The notes: generated from the letters alone by a model not told the origin. A stretch of DNA of 64,000 bases from Paenibacillus sp. EZ-K15 (GCF_002573715.1 NZ_PDHM01000021.1:124001-188000), one strand, 5' to 3'. Positions 52,232 to 63,500 are shown, numbered from the stretch's first letter. A program made the numbers and translations.

Positions 52232-53770
52232 TTATTTTGCTAAGAAGGCGTCAACCTGATTCTGCAGCTCATTCTGGATTTGCTTGAGCACCGCTTCCCC
52301 TTCCGTTTTGAACCTGGCGAAGTATTCGTCCGGATCAAGCGCGCCGTTAAATAATCCGCTATAATATTTGGCTTGAATGGTCGCGAACTGGGCCACTTCG
52401 TTCTTCACCGGCGTCGGATCGAAAGTGAAGCCGGTCATGATATCCTTCGTGAAGTTGTCGGCTTGCGTAATGAATTGATTATACTCTCGGGTTTCTTCGT
52501 CGATACCGGCCCACTCCCGCTCTAACGCAGGATTCAACATGAGCTGGAACGAGACAATGCCGCCATCGTTGTTCAGCGTGTCGTATTGATGCTCACCGAC
52601 CGATTTCCAGTTCACGCCTTCGATGCCGTGCTCCAACAAATCATAATTCTCCTGCCGGTTGGCCCAATCGAGGAACATCATCGCACGGTCTTTATGTTTG
52701 CTCGTCTTTACAATACAGATGAAATTATCCATCTTGAAATTGGATAGGTTCTTTCCAGGGGTCAGATCGAATAGACGAACGGCTTCCAGCTCTCCATCGG
52801 GCACGACCTGCTTCAACTGATCGTTGTACGTTTTGGGAATGCCAAAGGCCATTTGGGGCGTAGCCGCGACTTTGTTCTGGAGCTGCATGTCCCCCGGGCT
52901 GCTTTTATTCGTCAAGACGTCCTGCGACATGACTTTGTCAACGAACAGCTGGCGGACATCCTGGATGCCGGACCAGATCTTTGGTTCCTGGGTTTCAAAG
53001 AAGTTGTAGACCTTACCATCGTTGCCCTTGTAATACAGCATCAAGCTGGCGCCAGCAAAATTTGTTGGACGAATGTTGACGCTGGTATCGTCCCGGATCA
53101 GCCAGTTAACCCAGCTGTAGGTGACGTCATCTGCGCCCGCGAGGAGCGGCGTAATACCGGAGTTACTGTCACGAACGGCGTAGAGATAAGCTTTTAGATC
53201 CTCATACGTCTTTACGGGCGGCAAGTTTAACTGCTCCCTCAGGTCCTTTCGGATGAAGATCGATCTCTGTTGGGTATAGGCGCTTCCCAAGGGAACGCCG
53301 TAGATGTTACCGTTAATTTTGTTCGCGTCCCACATTTGTTGCGGCCTCGTCTTTTTCACATTAGGGCCGTATTGGTCCAGCAGTTCGCTTAATTCTTCGT
53401 AATAGCCCTGGGAAGCCATCGTGTCCAAATGCAGCCACGGGGCATCAAACATCAAATCCACACTCTCTCCCGAAGCCAGCATGACGTTGGTCTTCTGATT
53501 TAGATCGGCAAAGTCGACAAATGTAAATTTAACTTGCGTATTGATTTCGGCTTTTAATCGCTTGTTGACTTCGGCCAGCACCTCGTCATAGTTAGCCCCC
53601 TTGGCCCCCGGAATGACAACCTCCAAAGTGACCGGTTCAAGGGACGGATCGCCGGTTTCCCCGGCTCCACCCGGCGCGGAGGCGTCCCCGCCGGATTCGG
53701 AGCACCCGGACATAACGATGGCTAGTCCGAGCAGCGCCGTCACCAAGAATTTGCGTTTTGATTTGGCCAT
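52232..53770 (-). CDS. Solute-binding lipoprotein, DUF3502-like
   Basis: 512 residues. Signal peptide with lipobox Cys23 (VMSGC), a Gly/Ser/Ala linker, then the binding fold (LEVVIPGAKGANYDEVLAEV early) and a DUF3502-like end (AQFATIQAKYYSGLFNGALD, EYFARFKTEGEAVLKQ). ATG 53770 follows GAAGGGAG; an in-frame ATG at 53821 overlaps a repeat fragment and lacks a ribosome site. Last gene of the importer operon 55732-52232. Confidence 0.9.
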   Translation of the reverse strand: MAKSKRKFLVTALLGLAIVMSGCSESGGDASAPGGAGETGDPSLEPVTLEVVIPGAKGANYDEVLAEVNKRLKAEINTQVKFTFVDFADLNQKTNVMLASGESVDLMFDAPWLHLDTMASQGYYEELSELLDQYGPNVKKTRPQQMWDANKINGNIYGVPLGSAYTQQRSIFIRKDLREQLNLPPVKTYEDLKAYLYAVRDSNSGITPLLAGADDVTYSWVNWLIRDDTSVNIRPTNFAGASLMLYYKGNDGKVYNFFETQEPKIWSGIQDVRQLFVDKVMSQDVLTNKSSPGDMQLQNKVAATPQMAFGIPKTYNDQLKQVVPDGELEAVRLFDLTPGKNLSNFKMDNFICIVKTSKHKDRAMMFLDWANRQENYDLLEHGIEGVNWKSVGEHQYDTLNNDGGIVSFQLMLNPALEREWAGIDEETREYNQFITQADNFTKDIMTGFTFDPTPVKNEVAQFATIQAKYYSGLFNGALDPDEYFARFKTEGEAVLKQIQNELQNQVDAFLAK

Positions 53771-53807
53771 GTAAATGACTCCCTTCAAATCTTCGTTATG
53801 GAAAGAT

Positions 53808-53826
53808 GACTTTTTGAACAACCTCT
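53808..53826 (-). repeat. 19-base copy of the MITE-like left end
   Basis: Minus strand AGAGGTTGTTCAAAAAGTC, identical to 22058-22076 at the left end of the element 22053-22243. It sits in the 61-base space between a permease stop and the lipoprotein start. It could be a solo end or footprint of a related element. Confidence 0.5.
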
Positions 53827-53831
53827 TACAC

Positions 53832-54743
53832 TTAACCTTTCACCGAGCCGAGTGTCAGACCTTTGACGAAATACTTCTGAACCATCGGATAGACGAGTAT
53901 GATCGGGCCGATCGTCAGGCATACCGTTGCCAACTTGACCCCTTCCGCCGGCGGCAGCGTCAGCACATTGCCGTGATTGAGCGACGTGAGCTGCATCTGC
54001 GACATGAGCTGCCGAAGAAGCAGCTGGAGCGGGTACATATCGCTGTTATCGATAAACAGAAGCGACAGCCACCAATCGTTCCAATATTGCAGCGCGTAGA
54101 ACAAGCTGATCGTCGCAATAACCGGCGTGGAGATCGGCCGGATAATTTTGAAGAAGATCGTCCACTCTCCGGCGCCGTCCATGTTAGCCGATTCGTTCAG
54201 CTCATAAGGCAACGAACGATAGAACGAGACTAAGATAAACGCAAAGAACGGATTCATGACGTAAGGGAGCACAAGCGCCCACAGCGTATCTTTCAGATGC
54301 AGCCATTGGACGACCAGAAGATAGAAGCCGACGAGCCCCGAGCCGAAGACCATCGGCACGTAGGTCATGAACGAGAGGAAGCCGCCGTATCGGTTCTTCG
54401 GATGGGCCAGCACGTAAGCAAACAACGCGGTGACAACGAGGCCGATTACGGTTCCGATGGCTGTTACCGCAATGGTGATGCCATAGCTGGTAAACATTTG
54501 CTTGCCCTGAAGGAGGAAGCGATACGACTCCAGCGTAAATTCATCCGGCCATATAGAGTATCCGTTCACCGCCAAGCTTCGGGTGCTGGAGAATGAATTG
54601 ATGACCATCAGCCAAAAAGGAAACAAACAAACCAGCGCAAATAGAATCAAAAACAGTCCGAACAAGAACACCGCCACTTTATCGGAGAACCCGTTTGTCC
54701 GTCGGACTCGCGGGGGCGGAATTAGAGCTACTGGACGATTCAT
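53832..54743 (-). CDS. Carbohydrate ABC transporter permease, LplC/YtcP type
   Basis: 303 residues. A cytoplasmic basic/proline tail (IPPPRVRRT), six predicted spans, EAA loop NESANMDGAGEWTIFFKIIRP and the family tail KYFVKGLTLGSVKG. ATG 54743 with GGGAGGTG at spacing 8 is preferred over an in-frame ATG at 54773 near the upstream gene. Pairs with 54776-55732. Confidence 0.9.
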   Translation of the reverse strand: MNRPVALIPPPRVRRTNGFSDKVAVFLFGLFLILFALVCLFPFWLMVINSFSSTRSLAVNGYSIWPDEFTLESYRFLLQGKQMFTSYGITIAVTAIGTVIGLVVTALFAYVLAHPKNRYGGFLSFMTYVPMVFGSGLVGFYLLVVQWLHLKDTLWALVLPYVMNPFFAFILVSFYRSLPYELNESANMDGAGEWTIFFKIIRPISTPVIATISLFYALQYWNDWWLSLLFIDNSDMYPLQLLLRQLMSQMQLTSLNHGNVLTLPPAEGVKLATVCLTIGPIILVYPMVQKYFVKGLTLGSVKG

Positions 54744-54775
54744 ATGGAATTCACCTCCCTTTGCATTTCGCAAAA

Positions 54776-55732
54776 TTAAAATAATCTGGAGTCTTTATCG
54801 ATTTTCCGAACCAGCGCATTAAACGAAACGACGGCGATAAGCCCCATAATAGACTGATAGAACACGATAGCCGATGACATGCTAAAATTGCCAAGCTGCC
54901 TTAACGCCCGATAGGAATATGTATCGATGACATCGGTCGTCGGGAATAGAATCCCGTTGTCCCCGATAATTCCGTAGATCATACCGAAATCCCCGTAGAA
55001 GATCCGTCCGACTCCCAAGAGGACGAGAATGATGATTTGCGGCTTCAGCAAAGGCAGCGTAATGTATTTCATCTGCTGCAGCCTCGTGGCTCCGTCCAGA
55101 CGGGCGCTCTCATAATAGTCGGAGGAGAAACCGGTAATGGCAGCGAGCAGAATAATCGAGTAGTAACCGGCACTCTTCCAGATTCGCGTTAAGGTTAGAA
55201 TAATCGGCCATACCCACGGGGTCTGGTACCAATCGACGGCTTGAAATCCGCTCATGCTCAGCACACGGTTAATCAGACCGTCCGTGTTGTTGAATAGAAT
55301 GAACGTCATATACCCTACGACGACCCAGGAAATGAAATAAGGAAGGAAGACGACGGATTGGATCGTACGTTTAAACCATTTCAAGCGAATCTCATTCAAG
55401 AAGAGAGCAATGAGAAGCGCAAAGACCATCTCGAAAATAATGAACAGCGCATTTAAATAAACCGTATTGACCGTAACTTGAATCCAATCCCGATTGGAGA
55501 AAAAGAAGCGAAAGTTGTCCAGCCCCACCCAATCACTGCCCCATATGCCTTTGCTGATCTGAAAGTCCTTGAACGCTAGCAGATGTCCGGACAGAGGAAT
55601 ATAGGAGAAAACAACGAGAAAGATGATTCCCGGTATCGCCATCGAATACAAGCCCCGGTTCTTTGCAAAATCCCTAAACATTCTCAATTTATAGTATCCC
55701 TCCATTCGAGCTGGTCTGTCCGATGTGGCCAT
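54776..55732 (-). CDS. Carbohydrate ABC transporter permease, LplB type
   Basis: Up to 318 residues. Six predicted spans (first at about 28-48), EAA loop YESARLDGATRLQQMKYITLP. The ATG at 55732 has only a weak CAGGAT site; an in-frame TTG after GGAGGGATACTATAAA (start near 55687) may be used instead. First gene of the operon, divergent from the membrane AraC regulator 55987-58278. Confidence 0.88.
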   Translation of the reverse strand: MATSDRPARMEGYYKLRMFRDFAKNRGLYSMAIPGIIFLVVFSYIPLSGHLLAFKDFQISKGIWGSDWVGLDNFRFFFSNRDWIQVTVNTVYLNALFIIFEMVFALLIALFLNEIRLKWFKRTIQSVVFLPYFISWVVVGYMTFILFNNTDGLINRVLSMSGFQAVDWYQTPWVWPIILTLTRIWKSAGYYSIILLAAITGFSSDYYESARLDGATRLQQMKYITLPLLKPQIIILVLLGVGRIFYGDFGMIYGIIGDNGILFPTTDVIDTYSYRALRQLGNFSMSSAIVFYQSIMGLIAVVSFNALVRKIDKDSRLF

Positions 55733-55986
55733 ATCCTGACAGTGTTTATTATGTACGGAAGGAGGAATTCGGAATAGTCCTCATTGTGTCACAAAGGGTA
55801 CTCAACTGAAGGATTGTGCGGTAATCGGGCTTCCGGTATCATCTTAATTTCTACTTTGTCAAAATGAGGACTTCACACAAGGGTCAGGATATGATTGAGT
55901 AAGGAGGTCCCGGTTCGTTTCTTCTATCGAACAGTTACGTTATACCCTTAAACCGTCAATCCATCAGCAAGGGGTGCTGGCATTAT

Positions 55987-58278
55987 ATGAAGATCAAACC
56001 TATTTTACAGAAGACCTATTTTCGAACCTTTCTTTTACTGACCACCGTTCTGATCTGTTCCATTATTCCTTTCGTCTATTTACTGTCTGCGGAATTCGCA
56101 AAATACACCATGCTGGAGGTTCGCAGCAATTCGCAGAACGAAGTCAACAATCTGGCTTCGAAGGCCGAAATGATTCTCGGCAATTTGAAAGCTAACGGGC
56201 TCAGCATGTACGCCGATCAGAATATTCAGAACTGGTTCTTCAATACAAGAAACGATCCGCTCATCAACCATGCCGCACTCGTCGCCCAATCCAATTTCAT
56301 GTCCACCGAACCTCTCATCCAGCGATCCTATCTGATTAATTTGAAGCATGATCTTGTCATCGATTCCAAAGCCGGAATCGTCCGCAATGAATCCTTTGCC
56401 GACCAGAGCACGCTAGAGCGTGTGGAGTCATTCCACCCCCAATATTTGCGATTCTTTAATCATTCGCTGGATGGCTCGGACTCCCTGGCCCTTATTCTGC
56501 CTGCAACCCCCGAGAAGCCGTCTGACTTCTATCTCGTGCTGCTCGTTGATAAACCGCTGCTGTCGAAGCTTCTGTTCGGCCAAACGGTCTCCTCGGAGCA
56601 AGACATTCGGATTCTGGACGAGCATGGGCAGCTTCTATTGGGCGCGTCTAATCCCGCGCTGAGCGAACAGCTTTATCAAGCGAGCCGGGAGCAGCAGGAA
56701 AGCGATTTTCAAGTTCGGCTCCCGCATCAGAGATGGTTCGTCAATACAGCCAAGCTGACTACTGAAAATTGGTCGGTATACTACTCGAACGAGTATCATA
56801 TTTTGACACGCCATATCTCCTTATTCCAGCAAAAATTGATAACGTATACATTGCTGCTATTGGCACTCCTCTCCTTGTTGTTCTTCTGGAGTTCTCGCCG
56901 TTCCTTGCGCTCCATCACCTTCTTGTCGGAAAAGCTGAAGGGAAAGGTTGCATTCGCAAACGCCACGTCTGATGCCAGGCCGGATATCCAATGGATCAAT
57001 GACGGCATCGATATGCTGCTGAACAATGTGGAACAGCTTCATGCGTCCATGAGAAACCAATCCGAGCTCGTACGAACGGAGCTTCTCGCCCAGTGGATGC
57101 TTCACGGGACGCCGGGTACCAAGAGCTACGAATATATTCAGACCAAGACCAAACTGGCCTCCTGTGAAGTTCTGTTTTTGGCCGTCCTTCGGATCGAAGC
57201 CTATACGGTTTTTTGCGAACGTTACGACTTCCCTTCCCGGAAATTGATCAAGTACGCCGTACGCAATATTAGCGAAGAAGTGATTGGCTCAGGTTCTTAT
57301 GCGGCCGAAGGCTTGGATATGGGCGGCGACCATATCATTCTGGTCGTTGGGGGCCATGCATCGGGCGGGCTTCAACTACAACGTCTTCTGGAGGAGACGC
57401 AGAATCAGGTAGCACGCATCCTGAACGTGGATACAACCACCGCAGTTAGCAATGCCTATGACTTCGGCGCCAATATCCGAAACATATATGACCATATCTA
57501 CGAATTGACGAAGCTGCGATTTCTTAACGGAGAGAAGCAAATTTTTCTGGAGAGTGATTATGAAGAGTTTATGGCAGGGTATCCTTCTGCGTCTGAGGCG
57601 CTGGAGACTGCCGAGATCATCAAGTCGATCCGCCGCGGCCGCCCGGAGACCGCGCTCGTTCTGCTGCGTCAGCAGATGAAGCACGTCCATGAGCTTCCTT
57701 ATCGCGACTGTAAGCTTAACCTGACCTACTTTACCTACGATTTGCTCAAGAACTTCAACAAATCCAGCGTCCTGCACGAGATCAGCAGCATCCATCAATT
57801 GCTGGAGCGGTACAGCACGCTGTCCGAGTTTCAAGCATGGCTGGAGAACATTGTCACGATGCTCGCGTCCGAGACCGAAGTTGCGAAATCTTCGAGCCGC
57901 AAGGAAGAGATCGTCCTGGAGATCAAAGAGTACGCGGACAACCACTTGCAGGATGCGCAATTATCGATCGAGCAGGTAGCCGACAATTTTTCCTTCTCCG
58001 TCAGTTATATCCGGCAGCTATTCAAGGAAATCATGAACGTATCATTGTCCGAGTACATCCTTCAGGAACGAATCGAGAGAGTGAAGGAGAAACTGATATC
58101 CAGCCAGCTCTCGGTGCTGGAGATCGCAGATCAATGCGGCTTCATATCCAAAGGGCATTTTTTCTCCGCATTCAAGAAGTTCACGAATCTTACTCCGAAG
58201 CAGTATCGGGAAATCCACGGGGACTCCGCCGGTAAAGATATCGCTCCTCCCAGCTTATCATGGAGAAGCGGCAGCTAG
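55987..58278 (+). CDS. Membrane-bound AraC-family regulator with extracellular sensor (YesS-like)
   Basis: 763 residues. Span at about 13-34, extracellular Cache-like domain of about 250 residues, second span (about 285-305, TYTLLLLALLSLLFFWSS), a cytoplasmic linker, and a C-terminal double helix-turn-helix (AQLSIEQVADNFSFSVSYIR, about 658-677; VLEIADQCGFISKGHFFSAF, about 705-724). It senses an external signal and binds DNA from the membrane. Divergent from the importer operon 55732-52232, its probable target. An in-line regulator of this type needs no separate kinase. Confidence 0.9.
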   Translation: MKIKPILQKTYFRTFLLLTTVLICSIIPFVYLLSAEFAKYTMLEVRSNSQNEVNNLASKAEMILGNLKANGLSMYADQNIQNWFFNTRNDPLINHAALVAQSNFMSTEPLIQRSYLINLKHDLVIDSKAGIVRNESFADQSTLERVESFHPQYLRFFNHSLDGSDSLALILPATPEKPSDFYLVLLVDKPLLSKLLFGQTVSSEQDIRILDEHGQLLLGASNPALSEQLYQASREQQESDFQVRLPHQRWFVNTAKLTTENWSVYYSNEYHILTRHISLFQQKLITYTLLLLALLSLLFFWSSRRSLRSITFLSEKLKGKVAFANATSDARPDIQWINDGIDMLLNNVEQLHASMRNQSELVRTELLAQWMLHGTPGTKSYEYIQTKTKLASCEVLFLAVLRIEAYTVFCERYDFPSRKLIKYAVRNISEEVIGSGSYAAEGLDMGGDHIILVVGGHASGGLQLQRLLEETQNQVARILNVDTTTAVSNAYDFGANIRNIYDHIYELTKLRFLNGEKQIFLESDYEEFMAGYPSASEALETAEIIKSIRRGRPETALVLLRQQMKHVHELPYRDCKLNLTYFTYDLLKNFNKSSVLHEISSIHQLLERYSTLSEFQAWLENIVTMLASETEVAKSSSRKEEIVLEIKEYADNHLQDAQLSIEQVADNFSFSVSYIRQLFKEIMNVSLSEYILQERIERVKEKLISSQLSVLEIADQCGFISKGHFFSAFKKFTNLTPKQYREIHGDSAGKDIAPPSLSWRSGS

Positions 58279-58281
58279 GTA

Positions 58282-58362
58282 AGCTTGTTCCGCAGGAACA
58301 AGCTCAAGTCGAAAAGGACCTCTCCGGTAAAGCTCCACAGCGCTTACGGAAAGGTCCTTATT
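58282..58362 (+). terminator. Stem-loops between convergent genes
   Basis: First hairpin AGCTTGTTCC (58282-58291) with 58295-58304. Second AAGGACCT (58314-58321) with 58352-58359, an internally structured loop and TTATTCG after it. They close the AraC gene and probably 58385-60010. Confidence 0.6.
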
Positions 58363-58384
58363 CGTTTATCCAAAAGCTCTGGCG

Positions 58385-60010
58385 CTATTTACCGGTCGTT
58401 TCTTGAACCAGCTCCAGCCCTAGCTTCGGATTCGCCAAGTCGAGTTTATACATGACTTGATTGTAGTTATACCGCGGCGTTGGGACATGATTCGTGAATG
58501 TATTCGTATAGGTTCCTTCAAAGTAGATGATCCGGCCGCCGTCCTTGTTGAAGTGTTTATGCTGGGCTACATTATAAAAAGTATAGTCGTTATGCGTAAC
58601 GATATGCTTGGCATTGGTCCAAGGACCTTGAGGCGATGGCGCTTCCGCGTACCAGACTTCCCCAAGTACCGATGTCTTGCCTAGTGCCTGCTGCGCGATC
58701 ATCACGTAACGCTGCCGATATTCATTCCATTCAATGGAGCTTTGGGCGATTTGAACGTCTTCACCAGTATCGATATCCTTCAATTGATAATAACGCGGGT
58801 CGTCAGCTTTGATCAGCCCTAATTGGATCAGCTCTTTCTCTTGTTCTTGGTTGAGCGGCTGGGTGTCCTTTTTCCAGCCCCATACAAGCTTGCCGTCCGC
58901 GTCGCGTTCCAGCGACGTTTGAGCCCCGTTGTATGTCGTTCCCGGCGTCAGGCAAGTAAACGATTCGTACTCGGTATAGTCGATGATGGCGTCATAGCTG
59001 GCAGCAACGCGCAAATTCGGAATTCGGTGTTCGGTAAAGAGCCAGTATCCCTTACCACCCTCCTCGTAGTAGGTCGCCTGTCCGCCCGGATGGCGCCAAT
59101 CGTCTTTGGAAGGGAACTGGACGACCTGCTCGAACTCCTTCGTGGTGTCGTTAAAGACGAGAATACCGAAGGCGGTAGGTTCAGGATTGTGCGTGCTGTA
59201 GCCGGCGAGCAGACGCTCCTGTCCGGTGCTGTCCTTGGCGGTCATCAGACCGAATACCCAGGCTATGCCTGCCCCGTCAGGCAGTGGCGGCACCAAACTT
59301 TTGACGAAACCGTCTTGATTCGTAAAATAGTCCAGATTCACGCCGACATCCGGGTCCAGCCCCCCCTTACTCGGAAGCTTGGAAGTCGCACCCGTCACGC
59401 GGAAGTTCCCCAGTGGATAGGCCGGCCTGTCGGTATCGCCCCAAAACCAGTACAGCTTATTATTGTACTCAATCGTCTGCACGGAATCCTGTCCCATGAC
59501 CAAGCCGTTGATCAGCGGCTCCTTAATGGGCGGCTTCTGGCCAACGAGTAAGCTGTCGCGATAAATGCCTTGGCCTGTCAGCCGATACAGCCGCTCTGCA
59601 ATATTGATCCGATTCATCTCGAGCGTTACACCGCCCTTGGGCTTAACCTCTACAGCCTGCCCCCGGTTGCCAAACATATCGGCAGGAATGTCGTAGCCGT
59701 CACTCGACATATGGAAGAAGACCGTCTGATCCATCAGACCTGGCTCGTCGAATGCCACAATACCGGCACTGTCCGTATAATACAGCACACTGTTCGTCGT
59801 CTTCAGTTGGACATGAGGAATGCCCCTGCCTGTCTCGGCATCCACGACCTTGATCATGAATGGCTCCTGGACCTTTATCTTCTCGCTGCTCACATTCGGC
59901 TCGGCGCTGCTTCCGGCAGCCTGCGCTGCCATCGCGGCGCCCGGGGCCGTCATGGCCATCAGCAGGATGCAAGTCCATATCCCCGCACGTTTCCACTGTT
60001 TCATTTTCAT
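58385..60010 (-). CDS. Secreted DUF4185-containing protein
   Basis: 541 residues. Signal peptide of about 29 residues (ILLMAMTAPGAAMAAQA), then a beta-rich domain (about 45-130; VVDAETGRGIPHVQLKTTNS) like the Ig-like carboxypeptidase-regulatory fold, then a DUF4185-like propeller (about 150-540) with NNKLYWFWGDTDR, GYWLFTEHRIPN, EVWYAEAPSPQGPW and IIYFEGTYT. Such proteins resemble GH43/GH117-type propellers and probably act on polysaccharide outside the cell. ATG 60010 follows GGGAGGTAAGAGAA. Same strand as GH38 but 500 bases apart. Confidence 0.78.
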   Translation of the reverse strand: MKMKQWKRAGIWTCILLMAMTAPGAAMAAQAAGSSAEPNVSSEKIKVQEPFMIKVVDAETGRGIPHVQLKTTNSVLYYTDSAGIVAFDEPGLMDQTVFFHMSSDGYDIPADMFGNRGQAVEVKPKGGVTLEMNRINIAERLYRLTGQGIYRDSLLVGQKPPIKEPLINGLVMGQDSVQTIEYNNKLYWFWGDTDRPAYPLGNFRVTGATSKLPSKGGLDPDVGVNLDYFTNQDGFVKSLVPPLPDGAGIAWVFGLMTAKDSTGQERLLAGYSTHNPEPTAFGILVFNDTTKEFEQVVQFPSKDDWRHPGGQATYYEEGGKGYWLFTEHRIPNLRVAASYDAIIDYTEYESFTCLTPGTTYNGAQTSLERDADGKLVWGWKKDTQPLNQEQEKELIQLGLIKADDPRYYQLKDIDTGEDVQIAQSSIEWNEYRQRYVMIAQQALGKTSVLGEVWYAEAPSPQGPWTNAKHIVTHNDYTFYNVAQHKHFNKDGGRIIYFEGTYTNTFTNHVPTPRYNYNQVMYKLDLANPKLGLELVQETTGK

Positions 60011-60373
60011 TTCTCTTACCTCCCGGTCTTTGTCGTTTTAATAGAAGAAATCGTTGCGCTGTCGCGGCCAAGCGATCGAAGCGACGCTGAGCGGCATCGC
60101 TTCTCCGTTGAAGAACTCCTCCTCACTAACCACCTCCTTTCGCAGCATGAAGAGCAATACAAAAATGTTGGAGATCGAGCAATAAAAAACGTCTATCGAC
60201 GTGCTTATTCAATGAAGCCAGACCACATATTAGCGGAAGTTTTCTTGCGGTATCAGGAAGCTCCGTCTCGAAGCCTATAATGTAAGCGAATACATTATTC
60301 TTTATGTGTAACAGCCGCTCAAGCTGCGCGGCTGTTCTCTGTGAAGAAACGTCTTTTGAACCCATAAATCTGC

Positions 60374-60529
60374 TTATGAGGAACTATTCCAACAACTAAG
60401 ACAGTTGGCGTCAGGAGCCCATTCGCATGCGTGACCGAAATCCATCGCCTCCAGCAGTGCGCGCGCAAGCAGCAGATGCCCCGTCAATTTCGTTGCCCTT
60501 CGTTCAGCTTCATCCCCTATTCCTCCCAT
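60374..60529 (-). CDS. Possible 51-residue ORF overlapping the GH38 stop
   Basis: Begins MGGIGDEAERRATKLTGHLL and overlaps the mannosidase end by 20 bases. Mainly helical, with CLSCW near its end. No family recognised. The start has no separate ribosome site, so translational coupling would be needed. It may be the truncated start of a lost gene. The rest of 60011-60373 holds only a weak hairpin (60310-60336). Confidence 0.25.
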   Translation of the reverse strand: MGGIGDEAERRATKLTGHLLLARALLEAMDFGHACEWAPDANCLSCWNSSS

Positions 60530-63500
60530 TCGGCCGGAGCCTAATCGTCTTCACCTCGAACGGACGGAACTGGAGCAATACATCTTGGCCCTCGTGAGGC
60601 AAATCCGCCAACTTCTCTTCCAGCATATTTGTCTCATAAACCGCCGCAACGGACAGCCCGAAGTGAAGCCCGCAAGCTACGGAAGCTCCCTTGCTCTCGT
60701 ACAGACGCACGATCCAATCGCCCGATCCGTCTTCGGCAAGCTTGACCGTCTCCGCGATCACATCGGCTTGATCGATGGAGAGCAACGACTGCGCCTCCCG
60801 GCCTCCTCCAAACACGAGGCTGACAGGATAGTTCAGCTCGTAAGCTTCCCGCACGACAGGACTATCCAGGAACGCGCCGTTCCAGAACGTAAATCCATAT
60901 GTAAAATGGTGCGTCCCTTGATCGGACGTCTCATCCGGCCACGTCGGAGCCCGAAGCAGCGTTAAACTCATCGTGTTGTCGTTGACGGAAATCCCGTATT
61001 TGCAATCGTTTAGCAGCGCAAAGCCGCGGTTCGCCTCCGCAAGCGCCGACCATTTATGCTGAACCACTTCGTAACGATCCGCATCATGCGGACGCGAAGC
61101 ATGATTCGGCCGCTTGACGTAACCGAACTGAATTTCCTGCAGCGACTCGTTTGTGTGAACGCGAACAGGGAAATCGACTTTTAGCAGCTTATTCTTCTCG
61201 CGCCAGTGAATCGTCGTATGGAATTCCACTCGGCGGCTGCCGGCACAAAGCCGGACATCCTGGATCATGGTCGATTGCTTCAGTTCGCGCTCAACCCGAA
61301 TATTCGCGAAAAGCGGGCCGTTTGCGGTAACGGATACCTTGGCGCTCGCATTCAGCTCGACGGGTGCCAAGCGGTAGCGCCGATCGATCTCCCAAGCATC
61401 GAAATCCGAATTTTGATCCCGATACATCCGCATGACGTTGCAGTGGTCCGCCGCCCATTCCGTGCCGGTTTCCTTGTCAAAAACAGACGTTAACTCGCCC
61501 CGTTCGTTCATTTCGAGCGCAATCCATTCGTTCTCCAGACGCGATTCCGTTGCAAGGACCGCCGACGCTGCTGGAGCACCCGACGCTTCCGCTTCAGCCT
61601 TGTACGTCGACCAGCCCATGGAAGGCACCTCTACCTCGGCATAGGTAACGCCTTCGTGCAATTGCACAGGCAGAACCGCTCCGTTCCCGTCCGCAATGCC
61701 ATGAACGCCGGCAGGCAACGCGACCAGTTCCTTTCTCGGCCAGGACAGCGAGTTAAAGACGGTAACCCGGGAGGCATCTTCGTCCGTGAGCGCATCCCTT
61801 GTATCCGAAGCCAAGTCGTACACGTTCTTATTCAATGCCTTCAGCTCAATCTGTGCCTCTTCATGGACGCGATGGATGGAGGAGCCAGGCAGAATATCGT
61901 GGAACTGGTGCAGCAGCAAGGTCTTCCACAACCGTTCCAAGTCCTCGTAAGGATAAGCCCGGTTATTAAGCAGCTCCGCCGCAGCTCCCCAAAGCTCCAC
62001 CTCGCGTAAACCGATTTCCGCCTTCCGGTTCAGCTTTTTGATGATTGCTTGCGTCGTGTAAGTCCCGCGGTGAGCGGGATAATAGAGCTCTCCTACATAT
62101 TTGGCGCCAGGAACGCCTTTTTCGATCTGATCTTCGAAAAATTCAATCGGCGAACCATGCTTCGTCTTGGGGACGCCTTCCAAATTCCCGAGCCTGCGCA
62201 TGAACTCGAGATCATCCCGATTGGAGCCGCCGCCTCCGTCGCCGTGTCCGAACTGCGTGAGGCGCGTAGAGATTCCTTCAAGCTGGACGCGATCGCTCCA
62301 CTGATGGATCAAGAACGACGGATTGATCCGAATCGGGTAGTAATCGCCGTAGTTCATCAGATGCGTCAAAATTTGCGAACCGTCGATCCCTTCCCACAGG
62401 AACGTATTATGCGGGAACGGGTCCGCTACATTATCATAAGTACCGAACAATTTTGTAGACGCGAAATAATGGATCCCGCAGCCCTTCATGATTTGCGGCA
62501 GGTTCCCGGAATAGCCGAATACGTCAGGCAGCCACAGCATCTCGTTGTCCACGCCGAATTCGTCCTTGAAGAACCGCTTGCCGTGCAGCGCCTGGCGGAT
62601 CAGGCTCTCGCCGCTGGGCAGATTCGTATCGGGCTCCACCCACATGGAGCCTTCGGGAATGATTCTCCCTTCCTTTACCGCCTGTTTGATGCGCGCATAA
62701 AGCTCCGGATACAGCGTCTTGACCACCTGGAACAAATACGGCTGGCTCTGGGTGTAAGTGTATTCCGGATATTCGTCCATGAGCGCCAGCTGATTGGACA
62801 TGGTCCGCGCAATCTTCCGCTTTGTCTCCGCGATCGGCCACAGCCAGGCGACATCCAGGTGGGACTGTCCCATCAGGTACAGGGTCGGCGCCGTCGAACC
62901 GTTCACGCAGGCCAAGAGCGGCTCCATCAACTTCCGACACAGCTTAGCGTTCTCACAGAGCGATTCCTGGCGGAGGGTCAGGTCGATCGTCGCGAACACC
63001 TGAGTCAGGCAACGATCAATCTCCGCCACGCGGAGGGATTTGGCATCCAGATGATTGCGAAGATCGTACAAGCATTCCAAATCGATGAAAAACTGGTAGA
63101 CTTCTTCTTCAAAAACGCAGAGCTGCGACTCTCCGAACGTCGGCCTGGAATCCGAATGGCCGGCGTACGCCTCCGCGACGATTTCAAATGGCTCGCCGGC
63201 TTTTGCGGAACGGGTTAAAGTTACGTAATGATGGTTAAGGTCCTTTGCGCCGCTCACGATACCGTTTATGTATACGGTCGCTTCGGATCCGAAATCAAGC
63301 ATGGCCACAAGCCGTTTGCCTTCGGCCTCTTTGGGAACGGTAATGTTCGAGCGGAACCAGCCGTATCCCCAATTTTCTCCCCACCGCTGACCCGGAGCGA
63401 TGCTCTCAAACGGTTGTCCATCCATCTCATGAATGAACAGTTGTTCCATCGTCGTAAAACCGGAAAAATCTATAGAAGAAAGCTTTGTTATCATAAATTG

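Noticed and set aside
62049..63218. Long open frame (389 codons) opposite the GH38 gene
   Set aside because: It lies wholly antisense to conserved catalytic motifs and has no ribosome site or family features; GC-rich codons of the real gene leave the other strand open.
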